From: Peribacillus simplex NBRC 15720 = DSM 1321
Lineage (GTDB): Bacteria; Bacillota; Bacilli; Bacillales; DSM-1321
NCBI RefSeq assembly: GCF_002243645.1
Contig: NZ_CP017704.1
Location: 1,217,501 to 1,281,500, forward strand
Direction of reading: 5' to 3'
Length of the DNA: 64,000 nucleotides
A program made the position numbers and the translations under genes. Below the pieces are notes generated by a model. The model was not told the DNA's origin. It saw only the letters and a program-made list of their open reading frames with translations, and made no database searches. Position 1 is the stretch's first letter. The number at the start of each line of letters is the position of its first letter. Below, one piece after another: positions 55,046 to 63,886 of the stretch.

Positions 55046-55768
55046 ATGAGTTTACGCAAAGGCACAATTAAAGAGTACATGTTTAAAAGCGAAGCTTTAG
55101 CAGAAGAATTGGAACTACTTGTTTACTTGCCTGCAAATTTTTCGCCATTGTATAAATATTCGCTTGTGATTGCTCAGGATGGCCGTGATTATTTTCAAAT
55201 GGGCCGAATTGGTCGGGTAGCAGATGAACTGTTAGGGAACGATGAGATCGAGAATATCATCATTGTCGGCATTCCTTATAAAGACCGCTTTGACCGCAGG
55301 CGCAAATATCATCCGGACGGGGAACAGCACATTGCATACATACGTTTTCTTGCCCATGAACTTGTCCCGTTTTTAGATGATGAATTCCCAACCTATCAAA
55401 TGGGACATGGTCGAACTTTGATCGGTGACTCTCTTGGCGGTACAGTTTCTTTATTGGCCGCACTAAAGTATCCGCATACATTCGGAAAATGCATCATGCA
55501 GTCGCCACTTGCCAATGATGCAGTAATGGATGCTGTACGTAATTTTGAGGATCCGCATCTCCTCGAACTTTACCATGTGATCGGGACTGGTGAAACGGAT
55601 GTTCCGACTACGGATGGCAACAAGGCAAACTTCATAGAACCCAATAGGGAATTGCATAAATTAATAAACCAAAAAGGATTTCCTTGCTTCTATGAAGAAT
55701 TTGAAGGTAATCATACCTGGAAATACTGGCAGGCAGATTTAAAACGAGCACTATTGGAAATGTTCTAA
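55046..55768 (+). CDS. yjcH: Esterase-family protein YjcH
   Basis: 240 residues, exactly the length of B. subtilis YjcH. Alpha/beta-hydrolase of the enterochelin-esterase (D) type: nucleophile in IGDSLGGTVSL near residue 133, acid in TGETD, His in EGNHTWKYW near residue 224. Substrate unknown. It is the first of yjcH-yjcG-yjcF, the same set as in B. subtilis, here in the order H-G-F on the plus strand. Confidence 0.87.
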   Translation: MSLRKGTIKEYMFKSEALAEELELLVYLPANFSPLYKYSLVIAQDGRDYFQMGRIGRVADELLGNDEIENIIIVGIPYKDRFDRRRKYHPDGEQHIAYIRFLAHELVPFLDDEFPTYQMGHGRTLIGDSLGGTVSLLAALKYPHTFGKCIMQSPLANDAVMDAVRNFEDPHLLELYHVIGTGETDVPTTDGNKANFIEPNRELHKLINQKGFPCFYEEFEGNHTWKYWQADLKRALLEMF

Positions 55769-55856
55769 TTTACTCGAAATCATCTCTTTGAGATGGTTTC
55801 TAGAAAAAACATGTCCAACTATAATACAACAATAAAAATATCAGGAGGTTTTATTT

Positions 55857-56372
55857 ATGAAATATGGTGTAGCAATTTTCCCTTCAAAAAAACTTCAAGA
55901 TTTAGCTAACTCCTATCGCAAACGGTATGATACGAAATATGCTTTCATACCACCGCATCTGACGCTTAAACCAACGTTCGAAGCGACGGATATGGAAATT
56001 TCAACAATCGCGGAACAATTAAAAGGCATAGCTCAAAAGTGCAGGCCTTTTACGTTGAGCGTAACGAAAACGAAGTCTTTCCAACCCGTAAGCAATACTA
56101 TTTATTTCAAAGTGGAATTATCCGAAGGGCTTCAAGAGCTGCATGATGCACTTAACAATGAGGACTTCATCAAAAGTGAAAGTGAACATGCATTTGTCCC
56201 TCATATTACCATCGCTCAAGATTTATCCGATAATGAGCATTCTGATGTGTTAGGCCAACTAAGCATGCTTGACATCAGCCATGAAGAAGAAGTGAAACGA
56301 GTTCACTTGCTGTATCAACTTGAAGACGGGGCATGGACCGTTTATGAAACATTTAGATTAGGAGCTGAATGA
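55857..56372 (+). CDS. yjcG: 2H-phosphoesterase / 2'-5' RNA ligase-like protein YjcG
   Basis: 171 residues with the two HxTx motifs of the family: HLTL near residue 34 and HITI near residue 115. Members open or close cyclic phosphates on RNA or nucleotides; the B. subtilis protein has no proven substrate. AGGAGG precedes the ATG. YjcF starts 4 bases after its stop. Confidence 0.9.
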   Translation: MKYGVAIFPSKKLQDLANSYRKRYDTKYAFIPPHLTLKPTFEATDMEISTIAEQLKGIAQKCRPFTLSVTKTKSFQPVSNTIYFKVELSEGLQELHDALNNEDFIKSESEHAFVPHITIAQDLSDNEHSDVLGQLSMLDISHEEEVKRVHLLYQLEDGAWTVYETFRLGAE

Positions 56373-56376
56373 TTTC

Positions 56377-56805
56377 GTGTTTGTAAAGATCGCAGAGAAC
56401 AGCCAAGAGCTTGAAAATGCTTATATGATTAGAAAAAAAGTGTTTGTCCAAGAACAAAACGTCCCTCTTGAAGAAGAGATCGATGAATATGAAGAAGAGT
56501 CTACACATTTCGTTTTATATGATGAGCAGCAACAGCCAATCGGTGCCGGCCGCTTCAGGGTCATCGACAACATAGGTAAAGTCCAGCGCATTTGTGTACT
56601 ATCATCGGGGCGTAAAAATGGTGCCGGTGCCATGATCATGAATGCTATTGAGGAATACGCAATCCAGCAGGAAGTCCTTCAATTGAAGCTTGATTCCCAG
56701 GTACATGCGATCCCTTTTTATTCGAAATTAGGGTACGAGATCGTTTCCGACGAATTCATGGATGCTGGCATTCCTCATAAAACGATGAAGAAAACCATTT
56801 TATGA
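56377..56805 (+). CDS. yjcF: GNAT acetyltransferase YjcF
   Basis: 142 residues, GTG start, with GGAG 12 bases upstream inside the end of yjcG. GNAT fold: RKKVFVQEQNVPLEEE at the N terminus, then QRICVLSSGRKNGAGAMIMNAIE with the acetyl-CoA loop. Substrate unknown. It is the last gene of the yjcHGF unit, followed by a strong terminator. Confidence 0.88.
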   Translation: MFVKIAENSQELENAYMIRKKVFVQEQNVPLEEEIDEYEEESTHFVLYDEQQQPIGAGRFRVIDNIGKVQRICVLSSGRKNGAGAMIMNAIEEYAIQQEVLQLKLDSQVHAIPFYSKLGYEIVSDEFMDAGIPHKTMKKTIL

Positions 56806-56808
56806 TAT

Positions 56809-56851
56809 AAAAAAGCTGTCCTTTCAGTCTTCTGATTGGACAGCTTTTTTT
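56809..56851 (+). terminator. Rho-independent terminator of yjcHGF
   Basis: AAAAAAGCTGTCC / GGACAGCTTTTTT arms with a 16-base loop. Confidence 0.85.
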
Positions 56852-56905
56852 GTTTGTTCATGAACTTAAATTATCGTTTTATAAAAAAACCATTTCCGTT
56901 CAATG

Positions 56906-56932
56906 GCAATCTCCGCAAAAATACATAGTCTA
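56906..56932 (+). promoter_or_regulatory. Sigma-K-like promoter of cotW
   Basis: CATAGTCTA at 56924-56932 fits CATAnnnTA; GC stands at the -35 position 16 bases upstream (AC expected). Confidence 0.5.
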
Positions 56933-56963
56933 TATATAGAAAGCAAGAAGGAGGGAAAATTTT

Positions 56964-57227
56964 ATGGGTAACAATGAATTTAACCTGGAGGAGTCTCAAA
57001 AAAGACTGATGGAACTGCTGGTTTCGAGGACTATGAGAAAACATGGTTTCAAAAAGGAAAATGTCGATTTAACTGAAAAAGAGAGAAACAACCTTAAAGA
57101 AACCATTCGCTATTTACAAGAGCAATCACAAAAAATCATAAACCAAGAAAAGAACATCACGGAACATGATGTTAATCCAGTTACAAATTCCATTCACAAC
57201 AAATTCACGGATTCCAAAAAAAAATGA
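56964..57227 (+). CDS. cotW: Spore coat protein CotW-like
   Basis: 87 residues, highly charged and helical. The stretch MELLVSRTMRKHGFKKENVD...RNNLKETIRYLQEQSQKII matches the pattern of B. subtilis CotW (a short helix, KHG, then a helix ending in QSQxxI). CotW is an insoluble-fraction coat protein acting with CotX. It lies directly upstream of cotX behind a sigma-K-like promoter. Confidence 0.75.
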   Translation: MGNNEFNLEESQKRLMELLVSRTMRKHGFKKENVDLTEKERNNLKETIRYLQEQSQKIINQEKNITEHDVNPVTNSIHNKFTDSKKK

Positions 57228-57401
57228 TGCACCATATCACCTAATTAAACCTTACTTGCTGGCGAGAAATAAGTAAAACAAGACATAGCAGCACTTACAT
57301 TTCATTCCTAAAGCTCCAGCTTCTTTATTATTCATCCCCCACACACTAATACTTTATCTAAGTATTTAAAAAATAGACGAATTAACTGATTTATTCGTCC
57401 A

Positions 57402-57429
57402 ACCCGATTACCCATCAAAGCATATTTTA
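57402..57429 (+). promoter_or_regulatory. Sigma-K-like promoter of cotX
   Basis: AC at 57402-57403, 17-base spacer, CATATTTTA at 57421-57429. Confidence 0.6.
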
Positions 57430-57462
57430 ATAGGGAATAAAACCTAAGGAGGAAAAAACAAC

Positions 57463-57951
57463 ATGAACCAAAATGTATATCGTAGCAACTGTAACACACA
57501 TGATGACTCTGAAAGATCATGGTCGGCTCTAGATTCCGCTTCCAGACATCCCCTGTCAGGATTCTGTAACGACGATGACACACGAATTGACCAAGAGGCA
57601 AAACAGGATAATAATCAACTTCAGCTTTCCGAAGAACTTATTTACATTAAAGATTCTTGTAATGTAAATATCACTTCAACGGATGTTAAAGCGGCCCTTT
57701 CTCTACAAGCTGCTCTACAAGCTGCAATTGCGGTCATCGTAAGCATTTCCATCGCAGATGCTGATAATGCTGAAAAGATCACTCAAGAATTAATCCAATC
57801 TTCAAATGTTAAACAAATCACGCGCCAAAAAACAATTGTTGAAAACAGCCGTGATATCGACATCACAACAACTGATGCACAAATCGCTCTTAACATCCAA
57901 CTATTGCTGCAACTATTGTTAGCTCTAATCGTGGAAATTGACATTCTCTAA
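57463..57951 (+). CDS. cotX: Spore coat protein CotX (CotX/CotV family)
   Basis: 162 residues. The C-terminal two thirds hold two copies of the CotX/CotV module: VNITSTDVKAALSLQAALQAAI and later IDITTTDAQIALNIQLLLQLLLALIVEI. The N-terminal third is polar and acidic. In B. subtilis this protein is cross-linked in the outermost spore layer. AAGGAGG before ATG. CotV, CotY and CotZ are not present in this window. Confidence 0.88.
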   Translation: MNQNVYRSNCNTHDDSERSWSALDSASRHPLSGFCNDDDTRIDQEAKQDNNQLQLSEELIYIKDSCNVNITSTDVKAALSLQAALQAAIAVIVSISIADADNAEKITQELIQSSNVKQITRQKTIVENSRDIDITTTDAQIALNIQLLLQLLLALIVEIDIL

Positions 57952-57964
57952 GGAATCAACACAA

Positions 57965-57995
57965 AAAGGACACTTCACGTGTCCTCTTTTGTTTT
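57965..57995. terminator. Bidirectional terminator after cotX
   Basis: AGGACAC / GTGTCCT arms with a 5-base loop, extended by A and T flanks. Confidence 0.85.
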
Positions 57996-58303
57996 TCATG
58001 GCATATCTAGACAATTTTCGTTGAAAAACCCGCCTTTTCCTGTCATTTCAGCCATTAATTCTTCACTGCCCCTCATGCCCCGTTGATATTTATATGTGCC
58101 TGCTCCATATGTACTTACTCGATCATTATCTTGATATTGATATAATCCTTCAACGCATCCCCTTCCCTAACCAACACCTGATCAAAACGGATAGGTTGAA
58201 TGGGTGTCGTACCTATAACAATTCTTACTTTCTCTGCAGCTTCGGCCGTCCGGTTGGCATATTGAATATAATCAAATTGTGTGACAGGAGCTATGTATCC
58301 CAA
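57996..58303 (-). pseudogene. Small Bacillus protein gene, probably frameshifted
   Basis: A TTG start at 58303 with AGGAGG 8 bases ahead gives MGYIAPVTQFDYIQYANRT and 62 codons to TAA 58115. In the +2 frame, coding-like sequence overlaps the end of that ORF and runs on to TGA 57996: GLYQYQDNDRVSTYGAG, YKYQRGMRGSEELMAEMTGK and GGFFNEN. The second part has no start codon or ribosome site. A one-protein gene of about 100 residues split by an indel near 58130-58160 fits best. If not, the first part is a genuine 62-aa protein. Confidence 0.5.
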
Positions 58304-58454
58304 AGTAACCCCTCCTTATATTTAAATATGTATGTTGCCAGTTAATTACCCATCCAGAACAATATTTAAACATGATTTCCGCATTCTTTTTTTCTAATCT
58401 TCTGGTATGATGAGTATTGCCGATATTTTTAATAGATTAGAGGTATCCATTTAT

Positions 58455-60728
58455 ATGAATCAAGCAAAATCTGGCAATGAAATCGTACATTTACATACCG
58501 TTTCAGCTGGTGAGCTGCAGACACTTTTTGAAAAAGGAAAACGTGATCAGCTTTCTTGTATCATTTGTCATAAAACAGTGAAATTATTTATTGGAATCCA
58601 TGAGACACCATATTTTTATCATAGTGACCCATCGCAGGGACCCTGTGAAATGCCAATTTCAGAACCAATAAATGAGGACAAGCCATTAGAATATATGGAA
58701 CAGAATGGATTTAGGATTCCTACATCACGAACCATTACGGAAATAAAAACCATTACAGAACCTTTCCTTAAAAGCCGGCCCATAACCGGCAATCCGAAAT
58801 ATTCAGATAAACCATATGGCCTGGCACCATCTGAGGAACCATACTTTCAAGAATTATCCTCATCAGGGGTAGTTCTCGATGCAGAGCAACTCAAGGCGGT
58901 AATGACTATCGATGGTCCCATTCTCGTCCTATCAGGAGCAGGCAGCGGGAAAACCCGCGTATTGACGGTACGTACTGCCTATATGCTTACAGTGAAAAAG
59001 ATTGATCCAAAAAGTATCATGCTTGTAACATTTACGGCGAAATCCGCAAAGGAAATGCAGCAGCGTCTGCTCGGCTATCCCTATATGACTCCTTCCCTTG
59101 TTTCTCAAATCGTTAGCGGGACCTTTCATAGCATCTTTTATAAAATCCTGATTTTCCATGAACCAGCCAAATGGCAGCGCGATTTCCTATTGAAGTGGGA
59201 GTGGGAAAAAGAAAAGATATTGAAACAGGCTGGCAGGGAATTGGAACTTGATGATAAGGAATTTGCATATGATCAAGCCCTTCAACAAATTGGGCTTTGG
59301 AAAAACTCATTGGCCTTTCCAGAAGATATTCACCCTAAGGACGATTGGGAGAAATCGTGTTTATTTTTATATAAGAAATATGAAGAATATAAACAGCAAA
59401 CAGGGAAGTATGATTTCGATGATATGCTTGTAGGCTGTTATGTATTTTTAAAAAATCACCCGGATTTCTTAAAGAAATATCAACAAAGGTTTAACTATTT
59501 TTTGGTAGATGAGTTTCAGGATATCAATAAAGTTCAATATGAACTGATAAAACTCCTCTCTGCTGAATCAAAAAATGTATGTGCAGTTGGAGATGATGAT
59601 CAATCCATCTATTCATTCCGGGGAAGCGATCCGAAGTATATTTTGAATTTCAATCATGATTTCCCTCAATCCCAAGTTGTGAAGCTGACGGAGAATTACC
59701 GCTCTTCCCATGAAATTGTCGCTACAGCGAACAGATTGATCAAGCGCAACCAGAACCGGATGGAGAAAAAGATGAGGGCACAGCATGATTCAGGAAATCC
59801 CCCTGTTTTATTTTATCCTTATGATGAGGAATTGGAAGCAACGATGATCGTATCCGATATCCAAGAGAAAATATCCAAGGGAGCAAACCCTGGGGACTTT
59901 GCAGTATTGTACAGGACACACACGATGTCCAGGGCCATTTTTGAACGGCTAGCCGCTTCCAACCTGCCATTCGTCATTGAAAAGGATGCGGATTCGTTTT
60001 ATCAGCGCAGGGTCATTCGCGGCATGCTTGCCTTTATGCGCTTGAGTTTATTTCCCCATGATAGCAAGGCAGCATCCGATGTTCTTTCCGCCTTATTTTT
60101 AAAACAAAGTATATTACAGGAGTTAAAAGCACAGACAATCCTCCAGGACTGTGATTTTATTGATGCATTTGCTTTTGTTAAGACGGGACATGCTTTTCAA
60201 GAACGAAAACTAAAAACGATCCCAGGGCAGATCCGCTCATTAAAAATTATGTCGCCACTCGTAGCTTTAGAAATCATCGAGAAAGATTTAGGATACCAGG
60301 AATATGTAAAAAAACGCGGAAATGAAGCGAACCTTGAAAAAGGTTCCGATGACATCCGCGACCTAAAGGTGGCAGCAAATCGTTTTCCTACAGTCGCTGC
60401 TTTCCTTGAACATGTCGACCATATGACTGCCATGGTCCAAGAGATAAAACAGCTGTCTAAACATTTTAAGGATGCGATACAGCTTACAACCATACACCGT
60501 TCCAAAGGGCTTGAGTATCAAACCGTTTATGTTCTTGCTGCTGTCGATGGCAGCATTCCTCATGATTTCGCACTTGAATCTTACCGAAAAGGGGAACTAT
60601 CCCCTCTTGAAGAGGAAAGACGTTTGCTCTATGTAGCGGCAACCAGGGCTAAAAAGGATCTTTACCTATCCATCCTGCAAACTAGACGCGGACGGACATC
60701 CCATCCATCACGTTTCCTGAAGCTTTGA
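58455..60728 (+). CDS. yjcD: UvrD/Rep-family DNA helicase YjcD
   Basis: 757 residues from ATG 58455 (AGAGGT 10 bases ahead), close to B. subtilis YjcD (759); the ATG at 58407 has no site. An N-terminal extension of about 130 residues carries CIICHK and a later Cys/His set (YFYH...GPC), perhaps a zinc site. SF1A motifs: GAGSGKT (Walker A), VDEFQDIN (Walker B), VGDDDQSIYSFRGS, TIHRSKGLEYQTVYV and AATRAKKDLYLS. DNA repair helicase; in this family the N-terminal extension is peculiar to Bacillus-type members. Confidence 0.9.
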   Translation: MNQAKSGNEIVHLHTVSAGELQTLFEKGKRDQLSCIICHKTVKLFIGIHETPYFYHSDPSQGPCEMPISEPINEDKPLEYMEQNGFRIPTSRTITEIKTITEPFLKSRPITGNPKYSDKPYGLAPSEEPYFQELSSSGVVLDAEQLKAVMTIDGPILVLSGAGSGKTRVLTVRTAYMLTVKKIDPKSIMLVTFTAKSAKEMQQRLLGYPYMTPSLVSQIVSGTFHSIFYKILIFHEPAKWQRDFLLKWEWEKEKILKQAGRELELDDKEFAYDQALQQIGLWKNSLAFPEDIHPKDDWEKSCLFLYKKYEEYKQQTGKYDFDDMLVGCYVFLKNHPDFLKKYQQRFNYFLVDEFQDINKVQYELIKLLSAESKNVCAVGDDDQSIYSFRGSDPKYILNFNHDFPQSQVVKLTENYRSSHEIVATANRLIKRNQNRMEKKMRAQHDSGNPPVLFYPYDEELEATMIVSDIQEKISKGANPGDFAVLYRTHTMSRAIFERLAASNLPFVIEKDADSFYQRRVIRGMLAFMRLSLFPHDSKAASDVLSALFLKQSILQELKAQTILQDCDFIDAFAFVKTGHAFQERKLKTIPGQIRSLKIMSPLVALEIIEKDLGYQEYVKKRGNEANLEKGSDDIRDLKVAANRFPTVAAFLEHVDHMTAMVQEIKQLSKHFKDAIQLTTIHRSKGLEYQTVYVLAAVDGSIPHDFALESYRKGELSPLEEERRLLYVAATRAKKDLYLSILQTRRGRTSHPSRFLKL

Positions 60729-60734
60729 TAAAAT

Positions 60735-60766
60735 AAAAAGGCCTGCATGATAGCAGGCCTTATTTG
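60735..60766. terminator. Bidirectional terminator
   Basis: AAGGCCTGC / GCAGGCCTT with a 6-base loop between convergent yjcD and spoVIF. Confidence 0.88.
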
Positions 60767-61021
60767 TCACTTTTTATTTATCATATTGGAAATAGTCCCG
60801 AAATCCAGTTTATTCCCTTCAGCTACGATGGAATGGACGATTTTATCTTCCGTTTCCTTATTGACCGGTTTGTTCGCTATTTTTGATACGCGCTTAATGA
60901 CGTTCCTAACTGTTGTTTCATCTTTGAAATTGGCTCCTTGCAGCGAGTTTGCCAATTCTAATACATCTTTCATATTTACGCCCGTTTTACCTTCTATGTT
61001 TTTAAAAAAGTTATTATCCAT
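60767..61021 (-). CDS. spoVIF: Stage VI sporulation protein F
   Basis: 84 residues: FFKNIEGKTGVNMKDVLELANSLQGANF at the N terminus, then VRNVIKRVSKIANKPV and GNKLDFGTISNMI. This is the SpoVIF (YjcC) pattern; the B. subtilis protein is needed for late coat assembly with GerE-dependent genes. In B. subtilis it also neighbours yjcD. AAAGGGAGGGG precedes the ATG. Confidence 0.9.
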   Translation of the reverse strand: MDNNFFKNIEGKTGVNMKDVLELANSLQGANFKDETTVRNVIKRVSKIANKPVNKETEDKIVHSIVAEGNKLDFGTISNMINKK

Positions 61022-61091
61022 ACCTAAGCCCCTCCCTTTTCTGTACCTATCCTATGGCAATATCAGAAAAATGGTGCTAGGCCCAACAAAT

Positions 61092-61132
61092 AAAAAAATA
61101 AATGGAATAGGCTTCTTCTGCCTATTCCATTT
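61092..61132 (-). terminator. Rho-independent terminator of the spoVA operon region
   Basis: AAATGGAATAGGC / GCCTATTCCATTT perfect arms; T-rich tract on the minus strand. Confidence 0.88.
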
Positions 61133-61135
61133 ACC

Positions 61136-61285
61136 TTAGCAGAAAGAAGCCCCTACAATGATCAATAGGATAAATAATACAACGATTATCGCGAAAGTAG
61201 AACCGCCGCCACCGTAGCCTCCGCCATAACCGCCGCCGTATCCATAACCGCTGACACAACAACCGTAGCCACCATAACCAAACAT
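61136..61285 (-). CDS. YjcZ-family tiny transmembrane protein
   Basis: 49 residues: a Gly/Tyr-rich head ([26 protein letters not shown]) followed by one hydrophobic helix ([19 protein letters not shown]). This is the tiny Gly-rich transmembrane family of Bacillus, linked to sporulation. ATG 61285 has GAGGTGAT 4 bases ahead; the ORF's longer start is unsupported. It lies after spoVAEb, about 100 bases apart. Confidence 0.85.
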   Translation of the reverse strand: MFGYGGYGCCVSGYGYGGGYGGGYGGGGSTFAIIVVLFILLIIVGASFC

Positions 61286-61386
61286 ATATATCACCTCGCT
61301 CTCGCTAAAGCTTACTGATAACATATGTAGGTCTGGACAAATATGTATAGGCCATGTCCTAGTCCAGGCTGCCTAATTAGCTTATT

Positions 61387-61743
61387 TTATCCTTTTGGTC
61401 TGAAAACCAAAGCTCCGATGAATCCAAAGATGATTGCTGCAGAGATACCGGAACTTGTAATTTCAAACATACCAGTCAGTACGCCAACCAGACCATGCTT
61501 TTCCGATTCCATCATCGCCCCGTTCACCAGTGAGTTCCCAAACGAAACGATCGGTATGGTTGCTCCAGCACCGGCAAAGTCAACAAGTGGCTCATATAAA
61601 TCAAATCCGCCAAGGACAGCTCCTATTACAACGAACAAGCTTAGCGTATGTGCTGGTGTCAGCTTAGCAACATCAAAAAGAAGCTGGCCGACTACACAGA
61701 TCAAGCCACCGATGACAAAGGCCCAAAAAAACATTGCTAACAT
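61387..61743 (-). CDS. spoVAEb: Stage V sporulation protein AEb
   Basis: 118 residues, three to four transmembrane helices: [62 protein letters not shown] part of the channel that moves Ca-dipicolinate across the spore inner membrane. AAAAGGAG before ATG; 16 bases after spoVAD. Related in sequence to the SpoVAC subunit of the same operon, as expected. Confidence 0.92.
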   Translation of the reverse strand: MLAMFFWAFVIGGLICVVGQLLFDVAKLTPAHTLSLFVVIGAVLGGFDLYEPLVDFAGAGATIPIVSFGNSLVNGAMMESEKHGLVGVLTGMFEITSSGISAAIIFGFIGALVFRPKG

Positions 61744-61759
61744 CGAAATCTCTCCTTTT

Positions 61760-62785
61760 TCATGAATTCATCCCATATTCAATGGCTACCGCATGGGCAA
61801 TGCACGGAATCGTATCTTTTTGCTGGACCGAAAGTGGTGACAATAATGCTCCTGTTGCGACAAGCAGGATTTTTTTGTATTTACCAGAAATCATTTCATT
61901 TAGTATATGACCGTATAAAACCACTGCCGAACATCCCGCACCGCTCCCGCCAGCCAAAACAGGCTGATCCTTTTTAAAAATCATCAATCCGCAATCCTTG
62001 AATTTTTCCTGATTGATGTCACAGCCCTTTTGCTTTAATAAGTCAATCGCTGTCTCCCTCCCTATTTGACCTAAATCACCGGTAATGATGAAATCATAAT
62101 CATCCGGGGTCAAACCAGTATCTTTGAAATGGGCAAGTATCGTATCGACGGCCGCCGGGGCCATCGCTCCCCCCATATTGAAAGGATCTTTCAATCCCAT
62201 GTCAATGACCTTTCCGATAGTGGCTGAGACAATATGGGGAAATTCCCCTTGCTTGCTTCCATTAGGAGCAACCAGCGCCACCCCTGCTCCTGTTATCGTC
62301 CATTGAGCTGTAGGTGGTTTTTGCCCTCCATATTCAGTTGGATAGCGAAATTGTTTTTCAACAGCTGCATTGTGGCTCGAGGCGCCTGTCAACACATAGT
62401 CAGCCCCGCCATAATTAGTGATGAAGGCAGCTAGAGCAAGCCCTTCCATTGAAGTGGAACAGGCTCCAAACAAGCCGAAATATGGAATTCCATTAGTTCT
62501 GGCTGCAAAGCTTGTAGGTGTAACCTGATTGATTAAATCACCCGCCAAGAAAAATTGTACCTGTTCCTTGTCGATCTTACCTTTTTCCAATGCAAGCTCA
62601 ACCGCTTTTTCAATCAAATGTCGATGAGCCTTCTCATATGAATCCTGCTCCATCCACAAATCGTCGTATAGAATATCGAAATCACCCGCGATTTCTCCAT
62701 TTGCTTCAAATGGCCCGCCTGTTACCCCTGTTTCCAAGATGACCGGCTTATTGGTGAACATCCATGATTGTTTTCCCTTTAACAC
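61760..62785 (-). CDS. spoVAD: Stage V sporulation protein AD
   Basis: 341 residues, soluble, thiolase-like fold that binds dipicolinic acid. Marks: [50 protein letters not shown] and [18 protein letters not shown]. Length as in B. subtilis (338). It begins 3 bases after spoVAC, which points to coupled translation. The next gene is spoVAEb. Confidence 0.95.
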   Translation of the reverse strand: MLKGKQSWMFTNKPVILETGVTGGPFEANGEIAGDFDILYDDLWMEQDSYEKAHRHLIEKAVELALEKGKIDKEQVQFFLAGDLINQVTPTSFAARTNGIPYFGLFGACSTSMEGLALAAFITNYGGADYVLTGASSHNAAVEKQFRYPTEYGGQKPPTAQWTITGAGVALVAPNGSKQGEFPHIVSATIGKVIDMGLKDPFNMGGAMAPAAVDTILAHFKDTGLTPDDYDFIITGDLGQIGRETAIDLLKQKGCDINQEKFKDCGLMIFKKDQPVLAGGSGAGCSAVVLYGHILNEMISGKYKKILLVATGALLSPLSVQQKDTIPCIAHAVAIEYGMNS

Positions 62786-62788
62786 CGC

Positions 62789-63259
62789 TTAGCCCCCAAT
62801 CATTTGATAAATCGTTTTTATCAATGCCACGACAAAGGCTGAAAATACTCCAAATAAAATGACCGATCCGGCCAATTTAAACATATTGGATCCAACACCA
62901 AGTACAAAACCTTCCGTCCGATGTTCGATTGCTGCCGAAATGACTGCGTTTCCGAATCCTGTAACAGGGACGGCACTTCCTGCCCCACCAAACTGGCCAA
63001 TGCGGTCGTAAAATCCGAAACCGGTCATCAAAAGAGCCAGGAACACCATGGTAGCAGTTGTCGGACCACCGGCTGTCTGTTCCGTAAAGTTGAAAAAGTA
63101 AATATAGAAGTAGGAAATAGCTTGTCCCACTATGCAGAAAATGCCACCTACTAAAAAGGCTTTCAAACAATTCTTCACTATTGGTCTTTTAATTTCATGC
63201 TTCCCTTGAAGCTCTTGATACGCATCCTGCACGGGGGTCGTTTTCTCCTTGCCGCTCAT
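62789..63259 (-). CDS. spoVAC: Stage V sporulation protein AC
   Basis: 156 residues, several membrane helices: KAFLVGGIFCIVGQAISYFYIYF, GPTTATMVFLALLMTGFGFYDRIGQFGGAGSAVPVTGFGNAV. SpoVAC is the mechanosensitive channel subunit for Ca-dipicolinate release in germination (known in B. subtilis). It follows the lipoprotein gene by 17 bases. SpoVAA, AB, AEa and AF are absent here, so this is a short spoVA operon. Confidence 0.95.
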   Translation of the reverse strand: MSGKEKTTPVQDAYQELQGKHEIKRPIVKNCLKAFLVGGIFCIVGQAISYFYIYFFNFTEQTAGGPTTATMVFLALLMTGFGFYDRIGQFGGAGSAVPVTGFGNAVISAAIEHRTEGFVLGVGSNMFKLAGSVILFGVFSAFVVALIKTIYQMIGG

Positions 63260-63276
63260 AGTGCTGAACCTCTCTT

Positions 63277-63774
63277 CTAAATTAATTCTTTTTGAAGTTC
63301 TTCAATTTCCTTGAACTTCTTCCTTGCCTTTTTCTCAGGTACATCTTTTTCCTTGAGTAACTCGTTCAATCTTACAGATTCCAAAAAGATTTTATAATCG
63401 CTTGATACGATAAAATCATTTTTGGGAAACTTCTCTTCCAGATTTTCAGTCACAGCCTTTTCAATTTTCTTCATATGAAAGCGTTGTAAATGCTTAACTT
63501 TATAAGCGACGATAATCTTTTTTTCGTTTTTCACGACTATCACGTCATAGATCGTGTCTTCATTAGCAACTGTTTTCTTGACCTTTGAGATCAGTCCCTT
63601 TTCATCCTTCTCATCCATTCCATTAATGATATCCATTGGTTCAGGATTCGTACGTTTAATCATTGCTAAATTCTCCGTTTTTCCATCATTCTTATTGCTG
63701 CATGCAGAAAGCACACACAAAACAACTATAAAAACCAGCAAGCTACCCTTAAAATACCTTCCTTGTCTGAACAT
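63277..63774 (-). CDS. YhcN/YlaJ-type sporulation lipoprotein
   Basis: 165 residues with a lipobox VLSAC near residue 25. The mature part has the YhcN/YlaJ pattern: VKKTVANEDTIYDVIVVKNEKKIIVAYKVKH, then helices and a Lys-rich tail. Such lipoproteins accompany short spoVA operons and sit in the spore inner membrane (family knowledge). It is the first gene of the operon; upstream is a terminator of the next gene. Confidence 0.8.
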   Translation of the reverse strand: MFRQGRYFKGSLLVFIVVLCVLSACSNKNDGKTENLAMIKRTNPEPMDIINGMDEKDEKGLISKVKKTVANEDTIYDVIVVKNEKKIIVAYKVKHLQRFHMKKIEKAVTENLEEKFPKNDFIVSSDYKIFLESVRLNELLKEKDVPEKKARKKFKEIEELQKELI

Positions 63775-63848
63775 TGAATCACATCCTAATTTATCGTTCT
63801 ATTGTTATTTTCTTGTTTAACTGTATTTTTATGAATGGTAGGATTAGG

Positions 63849-63885
63849 AAATAAAAAAACCTTTCCGAAGTGGAAAGGTTTTTTA
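63849..63885 (-). terminator. Rho-independent terminator
   Basis: AAAAAACCTTTCC / GGAAAGGTTTTTT perfect arms with a 5-base loop. It ends the partial gene at the right edge. Confidence 0.9.
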
Positions 63886-63886
63886 C

